5,024 nucleotides of DNA from Cytophagaceae bacterium. GTDB lineage: Bacteria; Bacteroidota; Bacteroidia; Cytophagales; Spirosomataceae. This document shows, piece by piece, positions 1 through 5,024 of this stretch. A program made the translations under genes and the position numbers. Under the pieces are notes generated by a model. It was given only the letters and a program-made list of their open reading frames with translations. It was not told the origin of the DNA and made no database searches. Positions within the stretch are counted from its first letter, which is position 1. Each line of letters starts with the position of its first letter. The stretch lies in assembly GCA_947459055.1 (NCBI GenBank), contig CANHCG010000165.1:1-5024 (forward strand). The letters are read 5' to 3'.

Positions 1-647
1 AATTGGAATGATTCCAATACTTGCTCTGCTGCCCCATAAATGTCTAAATGATCCGCATCCGTGGAGGTAACCACGGCTGCTTGTGGATGCAAGGTGAGGA
101 ATGAGCGATCATATTCGTCGGCTTCTACGACACAAATAACGTTGTCCGGGCCTTCATTTGGAATGAAATTCGTTCCGTAATTTTGGGTAATCCCACCTAA
201 AAAAGCGGTAACATTTTTCCCGGCATGTTTTAATAAATGGGCCAATAGGGAAGAGGTAGTCGTTTTTCCATGCGTTCCGGCTACTGCTAAGGTCGGAATT
301 TGTTCGGTTATCCAGCCTAAAATTTGGGACCTTTTCCAGAGCACGATGCCTTTGGATTCTAAGAATTGCTTTCCCAAATGGGTAGTTGGTATCGCAGGCG
401 TGAAAATAAAGAGGCAATGTTCCGGATCCTCCAGCGCGATGGCCGGAATATGGTCAATGGAATCTTCATAGTGAACGTGCATGCCTTCGGCGGCCAATTG
501 GCGCGTCAGGGGGCTTTCCGTTTTATCGTAGCCTGACACGGGGAATCCGTTGTGTAAAAACCAACGGGCAATCGCCGACATCCCAATTCCCCCAATTCCC
601 AGGAAATACACATGTTTTAGGTCAGAAAGGCTTATTTGTATTCGCAT
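1..647 (-). CDS. murC: UDP-N-acetylmuramate--L-alanine ligase MurC, N-terminal 215 residues (3' end beyond window)
   Basis: MurC is the cytoplasmic ATP-dependent ligase that adds L-alanine to UDP-MurNAc, the first step of the peptidoglycan stem peptide. I translated this open frame by hand; it has no stop before the window edge. Visible landmarks in order are the N-terminal nucleotide-sugar binding motif GIGGIGMS (residues 17-24), the ATP-binding loop GTHGKTT (124-130), EADEYDRSF (175-183) and DADHLDIYG (197-205). The GTHGKTT and EADEYD forms point to MurC rather than MurD, MurE or MurF. Family members are usually about 450-480 residues, so roughly half the protein, including the C-terminal domain, lies outside the window. 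The ATG at 647 is chosen because it places GIGGIGMS at the usual distance from the N-terminus. It lies one base after the murG stop (TAAGATG), which suggests translational coupling; no Shine-Dalgarno sequence is visible. The visible part is intact, with no frameshift. Confidence 0.96.
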   Translation of the reverse strand, partial: MRIQISLSDLKHVYFLGIGGIGMSAIARWFLHNGFPVSGYDKTESPLTRQLAAEGMHVHYEDSIDHIPAIALEDPEHCLFIFTPAIPTTHLGKQFLESKGIVLWKRSQILGWITEQIPTLAVAGTHGKTTTSSLLAHLLKHAGKNVTAFLGGITQNYGTNFIPNEGPDNVICVVEADEYDRSFLTLHPQAAVVTSTDADHLDIYGAAEQVLESFQ

Positions 648-648
648 C

Positions 649-1740
649 TTAGCTTAATAGGGTGGCGGCAATTTCTTGAGCAGCTTTTGGTTTGCCCATG
701 GAAAGACTTGCGCTAGCCAAGGATTCCAACAGGGTTTTATTAGCCAAGGTCTCCAAAGCCGTTTTAATTAATATCTCTTGTGCTTCGTTGTCTTTTACGA
801 GCAACGCAGCTTTTTGGCGTACTAAACTCAACGCATTCTCTGTTTGATGGTCCTCCGAGGCATTCGGGAAGGGCACTAATACACTCGCTTTCCCCGCCAG
901 GCAAATTTCAGAAACGGATAGGGCCCCAGCTCTTGAAATAACGATATCCGCCATGGCATAAGCCAAATCCATCTCATAGATAAAGGCTGATACATAACTA
1001 GAAAGGGCTGGACTTTTCGCAGCTGATTGCTTCGCTTGATTTTCAAAAGGCACGCCTGTTTGCCAAACGAGCTGGACTCCCGCTTTCTCAAATTCCTTCA
1101 ATCCCCTTTCAATCGCCAAATTAATACTTCGCGCTCCCTGACTACCCCCAATGACAAGCACGGTTGATTTTTCAGGATCTAAACCAAAAAACTTAGCGGC
1201 TTGTACTCGTTTACTTTTGGATTCAATTAGGTCTTTGCGGACTGGATTACCCAAAAGCATGATTTTTTCTTTCGGGAAAAACTTCTCCATGCCCGGATAG
1301 GCGACAAAGATGTGTTGGGCCTTTTTGCTCAATAATTTATTTGTAATACCCGCAAAGGAATTTTGTTCTTGGATCACAAAGGGAATGCCTTTGACATAGG
1401 CGGCCATCAGCATGGGGCCTGAGGCATAGCCACCCACCCCAATCGCTAAATCGGGTTTAAAATCATTTAAAATGGCAAATGCTTTTGATAAGCTACGGAG
1501 TAATTTGATGGGGAAAAGTAGGTTTTTCCACATATGCTGGCGATTAATTCCTACAATTGGAAGTCCAATAATCCGAAAACCGGCTTTTGGGACTTTCTCC
1601 ATTTCCATTTTTCCTTCGGCGCCTACGAAAAGAAATTCTAGCTTCGGATTAGCTTCCTGAAGCGCAGATGCGATGGCAATGGCCGGATAAATATGTCCGC
1701 CAGTACCCCCTCCTGAAATTAATACGCGTTGAATATTCAC
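649..1740 (-). CDS. murG: UDP-GlcNAc:undecaprenyl-PP-MurNAc-pentapeptide GlcNAc transferase MurG
   Basis: MurG is a GT-B glycosyltransferase (GT28 family) at the inner face of the cytoplasmic membrane. It transfers GlcNAc from UDP-GlcNAc to lipid I to form lipid II. The 363-residue length is normal for the family. Motifs in order are the glycine loop GGGTGGHIYPA (residues 10-20, with H16 matching the conserved His), GVGGYASGP (101-109), QEQNSFAGITNK (124-135), GNPVR (164-168), the second glycine loop GGSQGA (198-203), SRAGALSVSE (269-278) and the donor-site region ending in DHQTENA (297-303). The start codon is GTG at 1740-1738. It is supported because the first glycine loop falls about ten residues in, as in homologues, and I see no ATG, GTG or TTG in the few in-frame codons checked upstream. 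The GTG shares its first G with the ftsW stop TAG, and the TAA stop is one base from murC. Arginine codons include AGA, AGG and CGA, unlike the CGT-dominated tsf, which fits more modest expression. Confidence 0.97.
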   Translation of the reverse strand: MNIQRVLISGGGTGGHIYPAIAIASALQEANPKLEFLFVGAEGKMEMEKVPKAGFRIIGLPIVGINRQHMWKNLLFPIKLLRSLSKAFAILNDFKPDLAIGVGGYASGPMLMAAYVKGIPFVIQEQNSFAGITNKLLSKKAQHIFVAYPGMEKFFPKEKIMLLGNPVRKDLIESKSKRVQAAKFFGLDPEKSTVLVIGGSQGARSINLAIERGLKEFEKAGVQLVWQTGVPFENQAKQSAAKSPALSSYVSAFIYEMDLAYAMADIVISRAGALSVSEICLAGKASVLVPFPNASEDHQTENALSLVRQKAALLVKDNEAQEILIKTALETLANKTLLESLASASLSMGKPKAAQEIAATLLS

Positions 1741-2915
1741 TAAATAACTGGTTTTAAATCTTTGGCGACCATATCCCGATCACGACTCACCGACAAAATC
1801 AATCCAATACTAATCGCCGTAAAAATCAACGAAGTTCCTCCGGATGAAATCATCGGCATCGGTTGGCCCGTCACCGGACCAGCTCCTACGGAAACAAGCA
1901 TATTGATAAAAGCTTGTAATACAATCGAAAATGTAAGTCCCGCTGAAAGTAAACCTCCCAGGGGTTTGACGCTAAATCGAATGACGGAGGCTCCTCGGTA
2001 CATAAACCAGAGGAAAAGGATGGGAATAAATAGCCCAATAATAATACCATATTCTTCCAAAATAATGGCATAAATAAAGTCGGATTCGGCTTGCGAGAGG
2101 AAATAGCGTTGCTGGCTTTTTCCGGGACCTTTTGGGGTCAGGGCGCCGGTGGCGATGGCGTACCAACTTCGATATAGCTGATAATCGTCTCCCTTTTTAT
2201 TTAATTGTTTGCTCTCTTTTTCGTTGATCCGGGAATTAAAATTTGATATTCTGGATTTAACGGTTTTCGCTCGTTGGCCCACCTCAAAAAACACTACGCC
2301 GACTGCCAGCATAAAGACGGCTGAAACGATGTACACGATTTGCATAATCGGGACCCGACCGAAAAACATCAAGACGATACTGGTACCAAAAATCAGGATA
2401 CTTGTCGAGAAATTGGACAACATAATGAGGAAACAGGTCATTCCAATTTTAAATAAAAGCCAGAAACACATGACCCAATTATAGGAGGATTGATCTGCTT
2501 GTCGGGTCGAAAAATCCTTCGCCAAACTAGCAGTCAGGCATAATTTCGCCATATCCGAAGGCATAAAGCTGATGGGTCCTAATTCGATCCAGCGGCTAGC
2601 ACCCCCTTTACTTTCACCAAATTTCAGGGCAATCAGGATGAGGATCCAAGAAAAAATAAGAGCAATGTGGCTGAATTGCGTCATTTTGATGTAATTCTGA
2701 CGGGAAAACCAAGACATTAAAAAGAACGAGAGTCCTAAAATGACCATCGATTTTAACATGTTTGTGATCGGGTCGAAGGGCCCGCTCATGTTTAATTTCC
2801 CTTTGGCTGAGAATTGTATTAATAAGCCGAAGGTATTTAGAAGGAAAACGATGAACCAGATTTGGTAATCCCCTGCCAAATGCGATTTGATGTAATTCGA
2901 AATTCTAGTTTCCAT
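1740..2915 (-). CDS. ftsW: Septal peptidoglycan polymerase FtsW (SEDS family)
   Basis: FtsW is a polytopic SEDS-family protein that polymerises lipid II glycan strands at the septum, in partnership with the transpeptidase FtsI. The 391-residue product has about ten hydrophobic segments, roughly at residues 19-36, 54-71, 81-99, 117-133, 148-165, 169-185, 189-211, 281-306, 322-343 and 354-377. Family motifs include GASRWIELG and PSDMAKL (within 105-125), GKGPG-like PKGPGKS (261-267), ESDFIYA (277-283), where D279 aligns with the catalytic Asp of SEDS proteins, and PMISSGGTS (354-362). The family usually has PSE where this protein has PSD (D121), a conservative change. FtsW is preferred over its paralogue RodA because the gene lies between murD and murG. 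The ATG at 2915 lies inside the end of murD (11-bp overlap). Another ATG at 2920 is in a different frame and cannot start this protein. The stop TAG overlaps the murG GTG by one base. Confidence 0.95.
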   Translation of the reverse strand: METRISNYIKSHLAGDYQIWFIVFLLNTFGLLIQFSAKGKLNMSGPFDPITNMLKSMVILGLSFFLMSWFSRQNYIKMTQFSHIALIFSWILILIALKFGESKGGASRWIELGPISFMPSDMAKLCLTASLAKDFSTRQADQSSYNWVMCFWLLFKIGMTCFLIMLSNFSTSILIFGTSIVLMFFGRVPIMQIVYIVSAVFMLAVGVVFFEVGQRAKTVKSRISNFNSRINEKESKQLNKKGDDYQLYRSWYAIATGALTPKGPGKSQQRYFLSQAESDFIYAIILEEYGIIIGLFIPILFLWFMYRGASVIRFSVKPLGGLLSAGLTFSIVLQAFINMLVSVGAGPVTGQPMPMISSGGTSLIFTAISIGLILSVSRDRDMVAKDLKPVI

Positions 2916-4233
2916 GGCATAAGCGTTTTACGGCCTCTTTAAATTGATCTCCTCGATCTTCGTAATTTTTAAATAGATCAAAACTCGCGCAGGCCGGAGA
3001 TAGCAAAATTACATCTCCCGAATTAGCCCATTCCATTCCTTTTTTGATGGCATCTTCCAGTACCTCGGTGGAATAAATTTGTGGGCAAATTGGCCCAAAA
3101 TGACTTTCTAGTTTACTATTATCTTTACCTAAACAAATGAGCGCTTTGACTTTTTCGTCAACTAAACTATCAAGGACTTCATATTCATTGCCTTTGTCAA
3201 CTCCGCCCATGATCAGGATGATAGGTTGTTTAAAGCTATTTAAGGCATAAAAAACGGCGTCCACATTGGTGGCTTTGGAATCATTCACAAATGAAATACC
3301 ATGCCAATTCCCGCAAGGCTCTAGGCGATGTGGGGCATTTTGGAATGTCGCAATATATGATTTAATGTCTGACAAGGAAATACCTACAGCCTCTGCGGCT
3401 AACATGGCCGCGGACATATTGATGGCATTGTGAGGTCCTTGGATAGGAGCTTTTGTTAAATCAAAGGTCCCATCTTTAAATTCGATGTGTTGATCTTTGA
3501 TGAAGGCACTGGCTTCTGGTTGAGTGAAGCTGATGGTTTTTTGTTGGGCAGTGGGAATGCGACCCAAATATTGTTGGATTACTTCATCATCGCCCCAATA
3601 TATGCAAGTTGTCTTTTCTGAGGCGTTTTGGAAAATACGGAATTTGGAAAAGATGTAATTTTCAAATTTATATTCGTAGCGGTCTAAATGATCCGGTGTA
3701 ATGTTCAACAATACGGCCACATCGGGTTTAAACGAGAAACATCTGTCTAATTGAAAGCTGGAAATTTCGAGAACAAAATAGTCGTAGGTATTATCTAAGA
3801 CTTGTTTGGCGAAACTTTGTCCAATGTTTCCACCGAGGCCTACGTGGAAGCCTGCTTCTTTCAACAAATGATATGTTAGAAGCGTCGTCGTCGTTTTTCC
3901 ATTCGAACCCGTAATCGCAATGATTTTTGCATCGGTGTAGCGTGCGGCGAATTCGATTTCTGAGATGAGGGAGATGCCTTTGGCCTTGATGGCCTTGACC
4001 ACTTCATTTTTTTCAGGAATTCCGGGACTGATAATTATTTCGGAGGCGCTGAGGATTTCGTCGAGGCTATGTTGGCCTGATTCAAATCGAATCGAATGTT
4101 CTGCTAGGGTTTGTTGGAACGCATCTTTTAATAGTCCTTGGTCCGACAAAAAGACGTCGAATCCTTTTGATTTTGCAAGTAAAGCAGCACCAACGCCACT
4201 TTCTCCTCCTCCTAGAACTACAATTTTGGACAT
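2905..4233 (-). CDS. murD: UDP-N-acetylmuramoyl-L-alanine--D-glutamate ligase MurD
   Basis: MurD is the cytoplasmic ATP-dependent ligase that adds D-glutamate to UDP-MurNAc-L-Ala. At 442 residues it is full length and has the three Mur ligase domains. The N-terminal Rossmann-like domain carries GGGESG (8-13) and SPGIP (69-73). The central ATPase domain carries TGSNGKTT (108-115), GGNIG (134-138), EISSFQLD (156-163) and NITPDHLDRY (177-186). The C-terminal domain carries HRLE (302-305), NDSKATN (317-323), GGVDKG (343-348) and SPACASFDLFKNYEDRG (412-428). Residues matching E. coli catalytic positions are all present: K113 in the P-loop, N136, E156, H182 and K197, the last corresponding to the carbamylated lysine. 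The ATG at 4233 puts the first glycine motif eight residues in, as expected. There is no Shine-Dalgarno sequence; the upstream region is AT-rich. It is the first gene of the four-gene run, separated from tsf by a terminator, so it probably has its own promoter. Confidence 0.97.
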   Translation of the reverse strand: MSKIVVLGGGESGVGAALLAKSKGFDVFLSDQGLLKDAFQQTLAEHSIRFESGQHSLDEILSASEIIISPGIPEKNEVVKAIKAKGISLISEIEFAARYTDAKIIAITGSNGKTTTTLLTYHLLKEAGFHVGLGGNIGQSFAKQVLDNTYDYFVLEISSFQLDRCFSFKPDVAVLLNITPDHLDRYEYKFENYIFSKFRIFQNASEKTTCIYWGDDEVIQQYLGRIPTAQQKTISFTQPEASAFIKDQHIEFKDGTFDLTKAPIQGPHNAINMSAAMLAAEAVGISLSDIKSYIATFQNAPHRLEPCGNWHGISFVNDSKATNVDAVFYALNSFKQPIILIMGGVDKGNEYEVLDSLVDEKVKALICLGKDNSKLESHFGPICPQIYSTEVLEDAIKKGMEWANSGDVILLSPACASFDLFKNYEDRGDQFKEAVKRLCHGN

Positions 4234-4248
4234 GCGAATAAATTTAGT

Positions 4249-4280
4249 ACAATTTAGAAAATGTCTTGCACTAATTCAAC
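4249..4280 (-). promoter_or_regulatory. Candidate Bacteroidota-type promoter for murD-ftsW-murG-murC
   Basis: Reading the minus strand, GTTG at 4280-4277 is followed after 20 bases by TAAATTGT at 4256-4249. This resembles the Bacteroidota sigma-ABfr promoter (TTTG or TTG near -33, TAnnTTTG near -7, spacing of about 17-23), but the -7 element matches only four of its six fixed positions. Transcription from here would give a very short leader before the murD ATG at 4233. A better -7 match by sequence, TAAATTTA at 4246-4239, lacks a well-spaced upstream element and sits almost on the start codon. Position between a terminator and an operon argues for a promoter in this gap; the exact boxes are a guess. 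Confidence 0.25.
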
Positions 4281-4312
4281 CGCTTGGATGGGCATTTTCG
4301 AAATTTGCCAAC

Positions 4313-4345
4313 AAAAAAAAGACTAGCCTTTCGACTAGTCTTTTT
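4313..4345 (-). terminator. Intrinsic terminator downstream of tsf
   Basis: The inverted repeat GACTAG (4321-4326) and CTAGTC (4335-4340) forms a hairpin. On the minus-strand transcript it extends inward by a U-G and a C-G pair to close a GAAA tetraloop (template positions 4329-4332), a stable GNRA-type loop. The stem is flanked by five A upstream and eight T downstream (4320-4313), so it can lengthen by up to five A-U pairs and ends in a strong U tract. It begins 22 bases after the tsf stop. The T run on the plus strand (4341-4345) could give weak termination in the other direction, but no plus-strand gene needs it. Confidence 0.88.
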
Positions 4346-4367
4346 CAACAATTCAAAGCTTAATTTC

Positions 4368-5024
4368 TTACACTAACGAAATACGTTTGAATGAAGAAAT
4401 TGTTAGGCCTTTTTGAGTTTGTTCTAATAATTGACGAATCGTGATGGATGAATCTTTCACGAATTGTTGGTTCAATAAAGTTTGCTCTTTGTAGAACTTC
4501 TCTAATTTACCTACGGCAATTTTCTCTAACATCGCTTCTGGTTTCCCTTCTTGACGTGCTTGATCTTTTCCGATTTCAATTTCGCGTTCGATTGTTTCTG
4601 CATCCACGCCATCCTTGTCTAATGCGACAGGTTTCATAGCTGTGATTTGCATTGCGATGTCTTTTCCAACTTCTGAAACATCAGCTCCTTGAACATTTTC
4701 GAATGCAACTAATACACCAATCTTGTTATTTGAGTGAATGTAGGATACCACTTTCTCAGCTGATACGTTTTCGTAAGCAGCTAGGGTGATTTTTTCACCA
4801 ATTTTCCCCGTTAATTCGATGATATGACCTTCGATTGAACGTCCATCTTGTAAGGGCTCAGCTAATAAATCATGTGCAGAAGGAGCATGTGCTGCAGCTG
4901 CTTTTTCGATGATTGAACTCGCTAAATTGTTGAAATCAGCCACTTTAGAAACAGGTTCTGTTTCACAAGCTAATGCGATGATTTTTCCGTTAGAATGATC
5001 TGCTGACATGGCTACAAGCACCAC
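4368..5024 (-). CDS. tsf: Translation elongation factor Ts (EF-Ts), C-terminal 219 codons including stop; 5' end beyond window
   Basis: EF-Ts is the cytoplasmic guanine nucleotide exchange factor that releases GDP from EF-Tu. The frame runs to the right edge without a true start: the first codon in the window is a GTG that codes for an internal valine. By alignment from memory with E. coli EF-Ts, about 57 residues are missing, including the N-terminal UBA-like domain with the TGAGMMDCK-type motif. In visible numbering, the core has LACETEPVSK (18-27), GEKI (76-79), YIHSNNKIGVLV (95-106) and DIAMQITAMKP (122-132), then the C-terminal module with EKIAVGKLEKFYKE (167-180) and LLNQQFVKD (183-191). 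The motif usually written TDFV, which contacts EF-Tu, reads T-E-P-V here (22-25). Arginine codons are four CGT and one CGC, with no AGA or AGG, as expected for a highly expressed gene. A strong terminator follows the TAA stop. Its usual partner rpsB would be expected just outside the window. Confidence 0.95.
   Translation of the reverse strand: MVLVAMSADHSNGKIIALACETEPVSKVADFNNLASSIIEKAAAAHAPSAHDLLAEPLQDGRSIEGHIIELTGKIGEKITLAAYENVSAEKVVSYIHSNNKIGVLVAFENVQGADVSEVGKDIAMQITAMKPVALDKDGVDAETIEREIEIGKDQARQEGKPEAMLEKIAVGKLEKFYKEQTLLNQQFVKDSSITIRQLLEQTQKGLTISSFKRISLV

Noticed and set aside
2..18. A 7-bp perfect inverted repeat with a 3-base loop (ATTGGAA / TTCCAAT).
   Set aside because: It lies inside the murC reading frame, has no T tract, and codes for a plausible protein stretch; short repeats of this size occur by chance.
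154..417. An 87-residue minus-strand open frame inside murC.
   Set aside because: The other frame of the same strand encodes continuous MurC with all of its motifs, so this is an out-of-frame shadow.
1762..2073. A 103-residue plus-strand open frame opposite the 3' part of ftsW.
   Set aside because: It is antisense to well-conserved transmembrane segments and catalytic motifs of FtsW, and its composition is explained by the reverse complement of hydrophobic codons.
3880..3912. A repeated TCGTCG-type stretch in murD that resembles a stretch near 255-275 in murC.
   Set aside because: Both encode the Lys-Thr-Thr of the ATP-binding loop shared by the Mur ligase paralogues; the likeness reflects common ancestry and not a repeat element.
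3965..4363. A 132-residue open frame on the plus strand across the murD start and the intergenic gap.
   Set aside because: It is antisense to conserved murD coding sequence, runs through the tsf terminator hairpin, and its translation has no recognisable domain; it is a shadow frame.
4368..5024. Treating the GTG at 5024 as the true start of a short EF-Ts.
   Set aside because: It would lack the N-terminal domain needed to bind EF-Tu, and the reading frame is simply cut by the window edge.

Overview
The window shows a bacterial chromosome segment whose genes all read on the minus strand. It is the central part of a division and cell wall (dcw) cluster, preceded by the 3' part of a translation factor gene. 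In transcription order (right to left) the genes are tsf (EF-Ts, 5' end cut off by the window edge), a 134-bp intergenic gap, murD, ftsW, murG and murC (3' end cut off by the window edge). Protein features suggest Bacteroidota: MurC carries a DADHLDIYG motif, FtsW ends its last loop in an SGGTS form, and no start has a convincing Shine-Dalgarno sequence. A Cytophagales-type member is plausible, but that finer placement is an impression and was not tested.

Layout: positions 5024-4368 hold EF-Ts without its N-terminal domain. Positions 4367-4234 hold a strong intrinsic terminator (stem closed by a GAAA tetraloop, then a run of eight T on the minus strand) and a weak Bacteroidota-like promoter candidate. 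Positions 4233-1 hold four genes packed with no usable gaps: murD and ftsW overlap by 11 bp, ftsW and murG share one base (TAGTG), and murG and murC are separated by one base (TAAGATG). This is the arrangement of a single translationally coupled operon.

How they work together: MurC adds L-Ala and MurD adds D-Glu to UDP-MurNAc in the cytoplasm. MurG converts lipid I to lipid II at the inner face of the membrane. FtsW polymerises lipid II at the division septum. The usual dcw neighbours murE and mraY are not upstream of murD here; tsf and a terminator take their place, so the cluster appears split.

I found no mobile element, CRISPR array, RNA gene or undescribed system. The most notable points are a non-canonical T-E-P-V in place of the T-D-F-V contact motif of EF-Ts, and the split of the dcw cluster next to tsf.
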